Source: Albifimbria verrucaria
Taxonomy: Eukaryota > Ascomycota > Sordariomycetes > Hypocreales > Stachybotryaceae
NCBI GenBank assembly: GCA_020081605.1
Contig: JAHREC010000018.1
Span: forward strand, 4,402,001 to 4,466,000
Reading direction: 5' to 3'
DNA: 64,000 nucleotides
In this document: positions 1 to 12,030 of the stretch, in pieces
How the letters are laid out: each line of letters opens with the position of its first letter
Numbering within the stretch: the stretch's first letter is position 1
Notes under the pieces: model-generated
Seen by the model: the letters and a program-made list of their open reading frames with translations, nothing else
The model's database searches: none
What the model was told of the DNA's origin: nothing
Position numbers and translations under genes: made by a program

Positions 1-842
1 ACCGACTTTTGCTTGGCTTGGCTTGGTCTGGTCGCCGTCGCACTACACAGCATTGCGCTGCACCAGCCTGGTCCCCTCTCCTCCCTGTCTGTCTATCTGT
101 CCGTCCCTGGCCCAGTCCAGTTCAGTTCAGTTCCAGCCCCAGTTCCAGTTCCTAGCGTCCAGCGCCTGTTCCTGCTGCTGGAAACCGCTTTTAGTCTCTC
201 TCCTCTTCCTCCTCCGCCGTTCCTCTTCGACGCTGATCCGTCCATTTCTTTTTCCATTACAACTCGCCAGCATCACCGGCCCCGTCCTTGGATCCGCATT
301 TCTATCCCGCCGTCCGTGCCGTAGTGTCCGCATTGAGTTCCTTGGCTTCCCTGTTCTTGCCAATGCCTCCTGTTCGGCTTGTCGACGACGCCTTGGCGCT
401 CTGAAGAGGCCGAGGCCTTTTCCCCGAAGAGCCAGCCCGTTGGACCACCCCTGCACTCTTATCATTCAGCCCAGTCGGTGTACTGGCTGGTCGGTGCTTT
501 CGCTACTCCTCACTCTTGCCTGCTTGATATTACTGCATCACACAGCCCAGCAGAGCGGAACCTCGACAACAGCTGCGCAACCAAGCCCTGCGCCGACATC
601 ACGGGCTTCCTCGTTCCGTCGAATCCGCCCTCCCGGTGCTTCCCACCGCTTTTGGCCCTTTTCTCCCTCTCCAAACTTTTTCCCTCGACTCCTCCCTTCT
701 CTCGTATCTGGACCCCTTTCCTTCCCTTATCTCGAGGGAAAAGGAGCGCAGATCGTCACCCAGAGAACGAGGAGGAGAAAGGAAACAAAAACAACACAAC
801 ACAACACACGCACACAATCCACCCAAAGGGGCTCCCGGCAAC
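1..842 (+). promoter_or_regulatory. Pyrimidine-rich promoter and 5' leader
   Basis: This stretch upstream of the ATG at 843 is rich in C/T tracts (for example around 190-240 and 640-720) and becomes A/C-rich just before the start codon (780-842). That is the usual make-up of a filamentous-fungal promoter and transcript leader. Open frames across it give low-complexity Ser/Pro/Arg-rich peptides with no recognisable family, so I do not call them genes. An upstream exon cannot be excluded. Confidence 0.5.
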
Positions 843-2209
843 ATGCCCAAGTCACGCAGCCGGACCGTGGTCAAGCCCATTCTCAAAAAGCTGCATTCGC
901 ATTCGGAAAAGAACTCGCTTGACCTGAATCGAGGATGGGAGGAACAGACGGGCGAGTTCGGCTACGGCTACGGCTCTGTCGATTATTACGGAGCCAAGGG
1001 CAAGGACGATGACGGTGCTGCCGGCCTGTATGCAGCTGGCAACTCCCGCCTGGCCGCCCGCGATGTCAGCTTCTCCCTCTCTGCCACAGATGTTTCCAGC
1101 GGAGCTGCTGGAAACACCACAAAGTATTCCCACGCGCGCTCGACCAGCGGCACCTCCCACGTCTCCATCGCCACCACCGGCAGCGGCCGCAACGGCTCCT
1201 TCGTCCATCCCTTCCAGCAGACGCCTCGGACCTCGACCCCTCCCTGTCCTACGCCAACTCCCTCGTGTCGCTTGACAACGCACCTCCCGTCATCACCGAA
1301 AACGACCCTACGACCTTGACCACTCCGCCGCTGGTGCCGGCGCCGGTGCCTACACGACCAAGCCCCCGGTCATATCAGTCCTCCAACCCTCGCCGGCCCT
1401 CCCTCGCGAGCCAGCGCACCAGCTCTCTCTCCGATGTCACCCAGCCTCTCCGCGCTTTCACCTCCGCACGCTCCAACCCCGGGAGCCCAGCGGTGCGCCT
1501 CGCCGGCTCCAGCTCAGTGAATCAGAGCCAAACCGACGTGCAGCTCAACCCCACGTCTTCGGCCACCGACTCGCCCCCGCTCTCCTCTACAGCTCCCTTC
1601 GGCTCAACGCCCCTGACGGCTGTGTCGCCTGCATCCTCTTCGTCCACTGCCGTTCCCTGTGCCGCGTCCGCGTCTGCCACTATGTCGCCTCTCCGCAGCT
1701 CACTGGACATGAACGGCTTCCGCCTACGATCCCGGAGTGACATTGATACAGCCACCCGGCAAGAGCAGGTACGCCAGGCACGTCGCAAGTTTGAGGAAAA
1801 GGAAAAGGCCAAGGAGGAGAAGTACGCACGAGAGCAGGTTAAGAAACGCGAGCGCGCCGATACCAAGGAGGCTCAGCGGATCGAACGCGCGCAGGCGCAG
1901 ATGCGCAAGGCGAGCTTTGGTAACAGCGGTGTAGCCAGTGGTAGGACATCAAGCAGTACAGAAGCGCGCCCGCCAGCCTCAAGAAAGAGCACCAACAACA
2001 CCAGGTTCGACAGCTCGGCCGAGAAGCTCGAGTTCTCCAGCCGCGGTTACGACAGTGTTGCTTCGGGCCAGACGCCTCATGCACGAGCGGATGACGTTCA
2101 TTTTGAGTCCTCCAAGAAGTCCCGCACGGCCAAGCGCAAGACAATGGGGGCTTGGACGGCGTTTGTACTCTGGTTTAGGACGAGGTTGCTCAAATTGGGG
2201 AGACGATAG
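843..2209 (+). CDS. Basic, Ser/Thr-rich protein of unknown function with C-terminal coiled coil (one frameshift)
   Basis: I do not recognise a named family. The protein starts MPKSRSRTVVKPILKK and is Ser/Thr/Pro-rich and probably disordered for about 300 residues. A highly charged helix follows (around 1765-1915, rich in Lys, Glu and Arg; likely coiled coil), and it ends with a basic tail containing a Trp/Phe patch (around 2140-2205). The reading frame changes once at about 1225-1245, just after HPFQQTPR. One missing base joins the two halves into about 455 residues. The similar composition on both sides of the break and the good ATG context support a single gene. Short basic motifs suggest nuclear or membrane-peripheral location, but that is only inference. 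Confidence 0.7.
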
Positions 2210-3576
2210 AAGAGATTCACCCGCATGGCAACTGGCTCTTAGGCCGGCATACCGACACTCACCATACTCGCATAACAGCAAGGACACGAAACTACACACG
2301 TGGAGTTCCGAGTCAAACTTGCCATAGCTGTGTCTTACGGATTACAGCGGTTTAACGGCCATTTTCTTACGAAGTGTACGGCATAGACACGTATACCCTC
2401 AACACACCTCACATTACCCTTCTCATCCGACCCGTATCGGGTTGGCATAGCTGGAAGAGAGAGAGAGAGACTTTTCTTTCTTTCCCAGTTCATCTCTTCA
2501 TTTCTCAATTTTCACGAAGTTCTTTTCAAACGTCACTTCATGCTCGAAACCAGTGTTAGATACACTACGGCAGATCGGTGGCATTTTCGCACGGCGTTTT
2601 AGGAATTGGCAAGCCTGTTTCACAAAGGGGCGGCACGATTTGCGGCCGTCTTGGTTCATTTTCGGTTTCGGGATCTGGCTACATCAACTGGGCATTGGGC
2701 CTTGGAGCTTGGCCATTCTGGTTTCTTTCGTTCTTTTTTGGTCTGTTTACGGTGGGAAGCGAGAGGCTTCTGTGAGAGCTTCTTGTTGGTTTGGGGTCCA
2801 CCGGTGCATTTTCCTCTCATGATGAAACGCAGGAAGCGGGTTTGTTTAAAAGCGAGGTCAAGCTACAAGCGCTGATTAGATCTCACTGCGACAATGAATT
2901 TTACGACTTTTCCCCCATGATACATTTCAAGTGCATGATGTGACGTTAAGGGTAACGATAAGATCTGATCACATTTTCCAGGGTCCGTCTGATGTAACCC
3001 TGACCAACGTGATGTTTCCAGATTTCCTCCCCTCTCGGCAAGATCTTCATCTCCGCACTAAAAGGAGGTCTCGATGTAGCTCCCTTGCGGCGACACTGGA
3101 ATGCGTTTTGCGTGTAATCCGTCCATCCATCTGGCACGCGACGCTATTGATAGCATGATTTCAGAGGTTACTATTTCCGGGAAACCGGTGGGGTGTTGCC
3201 GGGTGGAATGTGGAGAAGACGAAGGAAGATCCCCGTTTTCAAGGTGCCCGGTTTCAGACGGGTTTTTGTTTGGTCTGGGGTTGGAGTGGGGACGGTCAAC
3301 GGAAATCCATGGTGTGTTTCAAACAAGTGAATTGTTGCACGCGTGTCAAAAGATCTGCAGACATGTGCTTCTGTGATTGACATTGCCCGGATGCGGGAAT
3401 ACGGAGTCGCTTAGGTCCAGGAACATGGTTGTTGAACTTGCTAAGCTTACTCGTGGAATTACAGGATCATCGGCCCCAACACTTCATACGAGCTTCTTAA
3501 TATTGTGCTGGAAAAAGGCTAATTGCAGTCAGGCCATTCATTCATTGCACATGCCAACGCCGCAGAAACCCGATCC
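2210..3576. other. Convergent intergenic region, no gene seen
   Basis: About 1.4 kb between two converging genes. It should hold both 3' UTRs. It contains a short (GA)7 tract at 2457-2470. Small open frames, including a hydrophobic one at 2553-2822, have no start context, family match or intron structure that would support a gene. Confidence 0.5.
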
Positions 3577-4485
3577 TCAAATCTTAGGCCTGACCTTGAC
3601 ATCCACGGGGACCACCATGGATATGCTGACGGCGCATCCTTCTCTATGGTGCCCTTGAAGTCCGGCTGGCGCTTCTCCATGAAACTGCTGACTCCTTCCT
3701 TGGCGTCCCGGCCCTGGAACAGATCGTAGAAGACCTTGCTTTCTAGAAGATGGGCCTCCTCGGGGACGTGGGCCCGCGATACATGAAATCCTTCATGACC
3801 TTGGAAGCGACCATGCTGACGTTGCCGGCAATCCCATCGGCGATCCGCAGAGCGGTGGGAAGGACCTGCTCTGGGGCCACGACCTCGCTGAATAAGTTGT
3901 CCAGCAGCTTGTGCCCGGCAGGGTAGACATCCCCGTGGTGACCAGATGCATGGCTTTGCTCGTGCCAACCAGGCGCGGCAGGAAGAAGCTGCTGCAGGCC
4001 TCCATGTTGAAGCCCCTGCGGCTAAAGACGAAGCCAATCTTGGCGTCCTTGCTGACGATGCGGATGTTGGCGGGCAGCGTCATGGTGATGCCCACGCCAA
4101 CCGCGGAGCCATTGATGGCCGCGATGACAGGCTTGCTGCAGCGGTATATGGCCAGCGCGAGCTGCCCGCCGCTGTCACGGTGAGTGTCCACCGTGGGCCC
4201 GTAGCGGCCCGGTGGAGCGTTGAAATCCATGCCGGCGCAGAAGAACCGGTTGGTCTGGTCCGACGAGGTGAGAACGATGCACTTGACGCGGGGGTCTGCG
4301 GAGAGGAGATCGAACGCTTGAACAAGCGCATCGGCCATGTTGTCTGTGAAGCCATTGCGGGCTTCGGGCCGGTGCAACTTGATAACGATTACCGGCGTGA
4401 CGGAGGTGGAGGAGGATGGGTGGTGACTGAGCTGGATGGTAGGAAGGGTGTAAGTAGCATAGCTGCTGGGTAGTGAGGGCGCCAT
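3577..4485 (-). CDS. Enoyl-CoA hydratase/isomerase (crotonase) family protein (three frameshifts)
   Basis: Crotonase-fold protein acting on acyl-CoA substrates, either in beta-oxidation as a hydratase or as a delta3,delta2-enoyl-CoA isomerase. The first part shows the CoA-binding strand (VIVIKLHRPEARNGF), the oxyanion-hole region AAINGSAVGVGI and an isomerase-like acidic residue in NMEACSS. Single missing bases at about 3934, 3777 and 3613 must be supplied. The protein then runs through ESKVFYDLFQGRDAKEG and KDAPSAYPWW to a stop at 3577, giving about 303 residues, normal for the family. The start used is MAPSLPSSY; an in-frame ATG five codons upstream (4500) is possible. No SKL-type peroxisomal signal is seen at the C-terminus. 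The exact substrate cannot be told. Confidence 0.85.
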
Positions 4486-5037
4486 TTCACACGTGTCCAA
4501 TTGTTACAGTCAAATACACGAGAGAGTAAGAGCCTAAGATATCACAGGAGAGATGGTTGATTGTGAACATAGATGCCGAGCACGGGGAATATGACGTCGA
4601 GTTGAATGGTTTATAGGTGGGTGTAGTGCAACTCCGCTCGACATATGTTTGGGTGTGGCAATGAGCCGAGGTAAATGGGCTGGGATGCTCAACGATGGCC
4701 ATGACAGACATACAGCACATGGGGCCAGCCCCTGCCAATTGTCGGTTTAAGTATTGAAATTATTTGTAACACGATTTACACAAGTTAATAGGTTGCCAGT
4801 ATTCATGTATTACACAGCTTTAACCCCATATCTCTGGCAATGACTAGTAGTTAGAGTGCTAGAGTGTACAGAGTGCTTATCTTGATGGTTCAGCACTGCC
4901 GATAGACAACGGTATGGGTGACTAAGCAGTCACCAAAGTCGCATGTCTCTGGACACCTACATCGACCAACTGCGCAAACTCACCAACCTCTAGTCTGTGA
5001 CCAGCCACGGTGATGCGACCGCCCCGTAACCCGGATC
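4486..5037. promoter_or_regulatory. Divergent promoter region
   Basis: About 550 bp between the start of the crotonase gene (-) and the Clr5 gene (+). It should carry both promoters. It is moderately AT-rich in the middle (4740-4830). No gene is supported in it. Confidence 0.5.
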
Positions 5038-7037
5038 ATGGGATATGATTGGTTCATCCACAAGGAAACATGCTACAAGCTCTACATCGAAGAGCGCAAG
5101 TCGCTCGAAGATGTTATGGATCATATGAAAAGAGTCTATAACTTCACACCCAGGTAAATTACCGTTCTGAGTAGTCGTGCTTCGTGATGGCTGTCGGGAG
5201 GCTCATCTCAGTGACTTATACATCATCGCAGCAAACGAGCCTATCAAATACAATTCTCGCGATGGAAGTTTCCTCGAAGCAGAAACCAGCATATAAAGAT
5301 GCTCAGTTGCGCGAGCGCGTCAAAGAGCTGTGGGAGATGAACGTCTCCCAAGGGGAGATGCTGAAGTTGCTCAGTGAAGATGGCTTTGATATCAGCCAAA
5401 GAGAACTCACAAGGCTGCGAGCAAAGTTTAGATGGATGTTGCGGGCTCCAAACGGTACCAAGCCTCCATCGGTAGGGCTGGAAGTTCCTGGTCTCGGAGA
5501 GGAAACAGTACGTGACAACGCACCGGCTTCTGAAGCAGATGCGGACAGCACATCCGAACCTGGAGCAAATGTGATCTCGCAACACTCGTCGAGTTCTCGT
5601 GTCGATTCTACAAACGTCAGTCAGGAAGACGGTGAAATGACAATTACACCCGCTAGGAAGCGACGTAGAATGGCTGCCCAAGCCGCTGATCCTACGAAGC
5701 CTGTGAGCCGCTTCCCTTCTGAAATGACATTTAATGAGGCCCGTCGCATTCTGGATTTGGATGAAGATTCGTATCGCTCTCTCCGCTCTAAGTTTCAGCA
5801 GATTTGCAGTGACGAGAATGTCGTCAAGAAAACAGTCGCTGGGCCAGAACGATGGGAGGCAGCCAAGCGACGGCTGGCTGCTGACTTTCCTCGCCTGCAA
5901 AATGTCTTTGATTCGACTAGCGACGGTCCAGGAGCTAGGAGTATAGCATTGGATGTTCTCTGCACAGATGTCACTAAGAGGATGCGCATGTCGGAGACGC
6001 GCATGACTCTGGCCCAGGTGAAGAATGTTCTTGGAGTGAACCCCGAGCAGTCCCGAGCCCTCAGGGCAGCATTCTATGAAGTGCTCGACGAGGTTCATTT
6101 CACTACTATGTCGAATACAAGTGCTCAGCAGTGGGTTAACATGAAGTGGAAGTGGGCTGAACGCTGTGCACTTGTCGAAGAAATTCTCCATAGTGCTGAA
6201 GCTGGTTCCCAGGATCAGGCAAAGGTGCGAGCCCTTGATTTGTTAGCAAAAGACGTCGTAAAGAGGAAACGCGACGAAAAGTTCCAGCACAATGCCAAGC
6301 GAAAGGACAAACACCAGACGAAAGGATTGGTATCAACCCATGGTCAACAGACAATGCCGGATACTTCAGGCGACACAAATAGGAGTACTCCACCAGTAGA
6401 ATCAATCAACACTGGTGATGATATCGGGGCTGGTGATATTGGAGGCATTTCAGAAGCCCTATCCCCTGAGTTGGGTAACGTTCAGTCGGGCAACTCTTTG
6501 ACAACGCGAGGTTCTGCCCCATTGCAGTCGCAAGTATTAGTTACGCACGATGGTGTAGCAAACCTACCCCAATCAGAACGAATTACGGAACCACCGATAG
6601 CCAGAGGAATTGTGACGAATACCCAGATGGGACCACCTTTACTTTTGTCACCGAATCAGCAGCCTCAGTATATGATGCACACTTATGCTCAACAACCGTT
6701 CCCTCAGCCGCCCTCGGCCTCGGGCTATCACCAAGTCCAGCCAGTAGTGAACCCATATGCTGTTTACCTACGTCTTCATCCGTCATCGAGCTTCGTGACA
6801 AGCACGAGCTTGTGGATAGCCACGGTTCAATCCCAATCACTACAAGAACTACGCCAAGCAGCTGTGGCAAGCTATCCCAGCGCGGTGTGCATCAGAGTGG
6901 AAGGTGTTCTGAAGGATGGGAAAGGAGGCGAGCTTTTGTTGCCAATTGAGCAGGATCAGGAGCTGGCAGCGTACTTGGCACACTCTCAGGGACTGGCGCC
7001 AACTTTTTGCGTACAGCTCGCGTGGAAAACGTCGTGA
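5038..7037 (+). CDS. Clr5-domain protein with a duplicated helical module (one intron, one frameshift)
   Basis: Probable nuclear, chromatin-linked protein. Exon 1 (5038-5153) starts MGYDWFIHKETCYKLYIEE, the usual beginning of a Clr5 domain. It splices over a 78-bp intron (5154-5231) to KRAYQIQFSRWKFP. A missing base near 5272 then brings in SKQKPAY and RVKELWEMN, giving about 640 residues. The Clr5 domain occupies about residues 1-110. Next come an acidic disordered stretch and a basic cluster (RKRRR), then two similar helical modules (about 5723-5985 and 6003-6275), each ending in DVxKRxR. A Gln/Pro-rich linker follows, then a folded C-terminal module (6756-7034). An ATG at 5262 lies within the Clr5 domain and is not the true start. 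Clr5 is named for a fission-yeast silencing factor; the role here is inferred. Confidence 0.82.
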
Positions 7038-7479
7038 GCTTGAAAGAAAGAGACAGGCCTACAGGTCGAGTTGAGGGATTGTCTGGTACGGATGTATGGT
7101 CAAAGGAGCTGCAGTGGTGAAGGGCTTGCCGTGTGCATGAATGATGCTATGTTTTGCCAAGTACCCAATATCACTATATGTAAGATACATGTATAGTAAA
7201 TTACTAACAACATAAGCGATGATAGTTTTCTACTATATTGGCTATAATAACGGGAAAGGTTAACCTAATTGTTGAGTGTATAAAAGCTGGCGGGGCTCTT
7301 TATAGCTGTATCACTATCTAGGCTAACGTGATTGGACCCGAGAAATTTCTGGGCGGCCCAAGCTCCAACAGCCTTGACGTTGCTTTGCTCCAGCGTCTCG
7401 CTTCAAAGCAACTCTTCTGCCATCGGAAGGAGAAGCAGTAGATGGTGCAGACTCTGCGCGCTTCATCTGAGCTCTAACC
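7038..7479. other. Intergenic region
   Basis: About 440 bp between tandem + strand genes. It holds the 3' end of the Clr5 gene, an AT-rich stretch around 7160-7260, and the promoter of the D-lactate dehydrogenase gene. No further gene is seen. Confidence 0.5.
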
Positions 7480-9504
7480 ATGTCACAGCTAAGGATGCGC
7501 GCGCCGCAGGCATCTCTCCGGACCCTGCCGGTTCGCCAGCTCCCGCGCCAGTCAATCCGATGCTATGCGACCGAGATCGAACCCGAAAGGCCCAAGCCGC
7601 CGCGCCAGGGCAATGAGACACGATTGGGGAGGTCTTTCCAGGGACAGGTCATGGGAAGTATCGGCGCTCGATTGCGACGCGAGCGAGAGCAGCGCGCGCA
7701 GTACGAGAGATGGAGGGAGAAGACCGACCCGTCGAGAAACTGGACGACTACCTTCCGTGAGTAGCTACAGCTGCAGCTTCTTTTCAGCAACGACGACTAA
7801 CGATATTATCCGATAGTGTTTCTTTCAAGCTGTGCTCTAGCATACTACATGGGCACATTCTGGCCTCGCGAACCCGAGCCCAACTCAACCCTTCCCTTGT
7901 CGAAGTCACGAGCTCCCAAGCATAACACCAAGTTGGAGAACATGCAGGCCGCGTGGGCTGACTTTGTTAAGATTGTTGGCAAGGAGAACGTGAGCACCCT
8001 CGACACAGACATCGAACATCATGCCACGTCCGAGTGGTCGTCCCATCCCGCCAAGCCCGATGAGCGACCGTTCTGCGTGGTATTCCCTGGCACCACGGAG
8101 GAGGTGTCGGAGATCATGAAGATCTGTCACCAGAGGAAGATTCCCGTTGTCGGATACAGTGGTGGAACTAGCCTCGAGGGTCACTATACGCCGACGAGGA
8201 AAGGCGTATCGATCGACTTTGGCAGGATGAACAAGGTGCTGGCCCTGCACAAGGACGATCTGGATGTGGTGGTGCAGCCTGCTGTGGGCTGGGAGTCTTT
8301 GAATGACCAGCTCGGACAAGACGGCCTCTTTTTCCCACCCGACCCTGGCCCAGGAGCCATGATTGGTGGTATGGTTGGAACTGGCTGCAGCGGCACCAAC
8401 GCTTACCGATATGGCACTATGCGCGAATGGGTCATCAGCTTGACTGTTGTGCTGGCAGACGGAACCATCATTAAAACGAGACAACGTCCTCGCAAGAGCT
8501 CGGCTGGCTATGACCTTACCAAGCTTTTCATCGGATCCGAGGGTACCCTTGGTCTGGTCACGGAGGCCACCCTCAAGGTCACAGTCAAGCCAGCCTCTAC
8601 AAGCGTCGCTGTGAGCACTTTCCCATCTATTGGTCACGCCGCCAGCTGTGTCGCAAAGGTCGTGGGAGAGGGTATCCCTATTGCCGCGATTGAGATTCTG
8701 GACGACAACCAGATGAAGTACATTAACATGGCAGGCATGACGACACGCGAGTGGAAGGAAGCGCCTACACTGTTCTTCAAGTTCTCCGGAACCCCCAACG
8801 GTGTCAAGGAACAGGTGGCCAAGGTTCAGGACCTGGCCAAGTCGACTGGCAGCAAGTCGTTTGAGTTTGCAAAGAGCCAAGAAGAGCAGGATGAGCTATG
8901 GAGCGCCAGAAAGGAGGCTCTGTGGAGCACAATGGCTGTCAAGAAGGACGGAGACCACGTCTGGACCGGTGATGTGGCCGTGCCAATGAGCCGACTGTCA
9001 CAGCTCATTGAGGAGACGAAGGAGGATATGAGGAAGAGTGGACTTGCAGGCTCCATTGTCGGCCATGTCGGTGATGGCAACTTCCACAGTAAGTTTCGAG
9101 ACTCCGCTGGTAGTGAAATAACTAACATGTGGCAGCCATTCTCCTATACAACGATGCTCAGCGCAAGAAGGCAGAGACTCTGGTGCACAGGATGGTGAAG
9201 CGAGCGGTAGAGATGGAGGGCACAGTAACAGTAGGTGACACGCATTCTTATTTCATCAAATATACTAATCATGGCACAGGGCGAGCACGGAGTTGGTCTG
9301 GTCAAGCGCGACTACCTACCTCACGAGCTGGGAGAATCAACGGTCGACACTATGCGACAGGTACGTTCACACGCAGAGAGTGTTGAGTTACTGGCTAATT
9401 CGAAGTCACAGATCAAGAAGGCCCTGGATCCTCTGTCCATCCTTAACTGCGACAAGGTGGTGCGAATCCAAAAGCCCAAGAGCGGCGAAGTATCGGAATG
9501 GTAG
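7480..9504 (+). CDS. DLD1: Mitochondrial D-lactate dehydrogenase (cytochrome), FAD-dependent
   Basis: Oxidises D-lactate to pyruvate, passing electrons to cytochrome c. There are five exons: 7480-7756, 7817-9088, 9136-9230, 9280-9360 and 9412-9504. All are GT-AG and in phase, giving about 605 residues with no frame break. The Arg/Ser-rich N-terminus is a mitochondrial targeting sequence, followed by a hydrophobic segment at the start of exon 2. The PCMH-type FAD domain shows VVGYSGGTSLEGH, then GPGAMIGGMVGTGCSGTNAY and GSEGTLGLVTEATLKV. The C-terminal FAD-oxidase domain has GHVGDGNFH and, across an intron, GEHGVGLVKR. Length and motifs match the D-lactate/2-hydroxyglutarate dehydrogenase group. 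D-2-hydroxyglutarate as substrate is a less likely alternative. Confidence 0.93.
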
Positions 9505-10157
9505 GGGGCCACTTCTATCAAATTGTAAGGAGTCTTTGTTTGCAGGCTGCGGCGATATCGGCTGGCCTGGCGTGTACAGTATACTATGAAGCAATATCTC
9601 GGATTGAAATACACGAGAAGGGATTTCATTCTCTGGTGTTTTTGGTTTATTTGCAAGAGATGTGATGGCTTGAGGTGAGGCAGTCGTCACAGGTCGGTCC
9701 TATGAATGATTACCTAAGATAAGGCGATTGTTGATGCGAAGTACGCCTACAGATAGGAGAGGTTGCTTGGCTTATCATCAAAGCGAATGAGCAAGTGGTG
9801 AGTGGGTGGTACCTGCTGCCACTGACTGCATTGATACTGCCCCGCGTCATCGCCCACGCTTACCTGAGCTGAGAAGGCACCAAACAGTAGCGCCAAGTGC
9901 GTCACATGGTCCCTGAAACTCAGAAGCTCGTGACCTGCCTGCTTGACTATCATTCAGATCGCGTCGCTTGTCGCAGCCATCCGAACGCTTCTTTCATCTC
10001 TTCATCACCCTTGAAAATAGCGCTTTGTAAATCGCGTCGTCGCGGTCGTCTGCTTTACAAGAGGGGCTCTCTATGCGACACCGCGGAGCTCCCTCCAGTC
10101 CACAACCCCGCCATTCCCCAGCTGTGCAGTGCAGCCTGGAAGCTAGAGCTTCCCTCC
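9505..10157. other. Intergenic region
   Basis: About 650 bp between two + strand genes, holding the DLD1 3' UTR and the promoter and leader of the PHAF1-like gene. Nothing else is supported. Confidence 0.5.
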
Positions 10158-11764
10158 ATGTCTCTGTTTACCGCACAGCTTCATCCTGGCCGAGCGCTAG
10201 GCTTTCTCTGTAAGTTCTTGGGATGAGTAGAGCCAGGACGCCATTGCGCGTTAGCTGACTTTGGTTGATAGTGCTGGGCGCTTCGCTGCACGATGTCTTG
10301 ACGCGCCTTAAGGCTGAGCCGCAGCGATTTCCAAAGCTCGAGCTCCTATACTCCACCGATAAGCCCGTAACTGAGCCGGTTTGTGTCGTGCTTCCCGAGA
10401 ACGGTATCCGGCTACGGTTCGATGGGGTCGAGCAACGCCTTCGGCTGATTGAAGTAATTGACTTCACCAAGAATCACATCACATTCAAAGAGAGGGACCT
10501 GGTACGGCCGGCTAATAGTACATCTGCTCCGGGATCACCAATCCCAGGCGAGTCCTCCTCCGGTCCTACATTCAGGCACATCTACCACCGACTACTTGGT
10601 CCCACGTACGCAGGCGAGTTCATCCCACCACAAAGTGGGCAGGGAGATGGTACTTATGTCTTGTCATATCCCGGAGTTGCATTCAACTTTCCTCTGTCGT
10701 CTACGGTGTACTCGCCCAACAAAGATGTCGTTTCACTCCTTTCTGCATCTTCTCAACAAGTAGCTACTTCGATGGCAGTCTTCAGCGGAGACTCTTGGGC
10801 AGACGCTCGCAACACGTTGTGGACTGAGATCCTTCCTAGCGTCAAATCCACCTCGGTCCTGCCCCGAGGTAAGGATGTCTATCCCGATGAGATTTCTCTC
10901 GTGCGAATACATGGTGGCGGCAAGATCCAGCTATTTCGGCGATGGACAAACAACTCCTTCTGGATCAAACTCGGGAGCACGACCCCTCAAGACCTTGTGA
11001 TGGAACTGGGACCACCCAACGCAATTTATCGCAAGAACGATCAAAAGATGGTGATTCACAAGATGCGAACAGCAAGCAACACAAGAAGCCGCCCCAATGC
11101 TGCCGAGCTTGGCAGACCCGAAGACATGACTGATACTGATCACTCATCAATGAATACTGGTTCAGACGACTCAGACGATGACGAGGCGGTTGAGGATCAG
11201 ACGAACGGCAATGCCTATGGGGAGTGCTTTTATAATTACTTTTACTTGGGCTTTGACATCCTTGTGTCAACCCCAGTTCCGCCTTCAAGTGCTCCACCAA
11301 ACAACGACCAGTCTTCAAGCGCCAGTATAGATAACAGGATCAAGGCCTGCTCTCCGGATCAGCTCGTGGCTACCAAAATCATCCTCCATGGCAACATTCC
11401 GGGGTCTTATGAGTTCAACCGGCACCGCCGTTGTCGATGGGAAATCGGATATCTCGAGTCAGGAGACGATCAAAATGTTGTCAACTCAGAATTGGATTTC
11501 GCAAAGATTGAGGAGCGACTTAACGAGAGGTGGGAAAGTGCCTTTGCGAACAGCAAATCCTCACCACGACAAAGGGGTATGGTCCTGAACCGTGGTTGGG
11601 GTGATAGTCCTGGGAGCAGTTGTGAGTTTTTGGGCGGCTGGGAAGAGAGCGGAGCTAGGAGGGCCGATGCGAACGGCGACTCGACAACGACACTTTACGG
11701 ATTCCCCGGGCTTGTATTTGAGGTGCTGAAGAATGGCTTTGTCAATACGGTCACTGTGTTTTGA
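10158..11764 (+). CDS. PHAF1/UPF0183 family protein
   Basis: Homologue of metazoan PHAF1 (UPF0183, C16orf70), a factor linked with phagophore and autophagic membranes through its partner BCAS3. Exon 1 (10158-10209) is short and ends ...GRALGFL. A 62-bp intron (10210-10271) is followed by exon 2 (10272-11764), for about 514 residues and no frame break. The family is recognised from LGASLHDVLTRLK at the N-terminus, then GIRLRFDGVEQRLRLIEV, FWIKLGSTTPQDLVMELG and CFYNYFYLGFDILVS, and near the end LHGNIPGSYEFNRHRRC. An acidic Ser/Asp-rich insert (about 11125-11200) splits the C-terminal half. The function in fungi is not established, so the autophagy link is by family only. Confidence 0.9.
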
Positions 11765-12030
11765 GTGGACTCGAGGAATTAGTCCAGTATTCCTCGGCTG
11801 GACTAGGTTAGCAATCATTGAGTGGCTCCGGGCGTTAATGGACATGGGATTCCTTGTACGGGTTTGGGAGAATACCATTGTGGCATAGTGAGAATAGATA
11901 TGTTTAGAATAATTCCTATTTGGAAACAATACTACGGAACCTACTTCTATGGGCTCAATGCGTGATCCTCTCTGAGACAAGCCCTCGATAGGAACTACAT
12001 ATGAAGCTCAGCAGTTCACCCGTGCTACTC

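Noticed and set aside
23..922. Long open frame of about 299 codons overlapping the start of the first gene
   Set aside because: It is a C/T-rich leader translated by chance, with Ser/Pro/Leu-rich low-complexity sequence, and it overlaps the better-supported ATG at 843 in another frame.
2553..2822. Hydrophobic 89-codon frame that looks like a small membrane protein
   Set aside because: It lies in a convergent 3' UTR region, has two overlapping rival frames of similar length, and shows no family features.
3577..4485. Crotonase gene as a pseudogene because of three frame breaks
   Set aside because: Each break is one missing base, the restored length and end are normal, and the same error type affects essential genes across the window.
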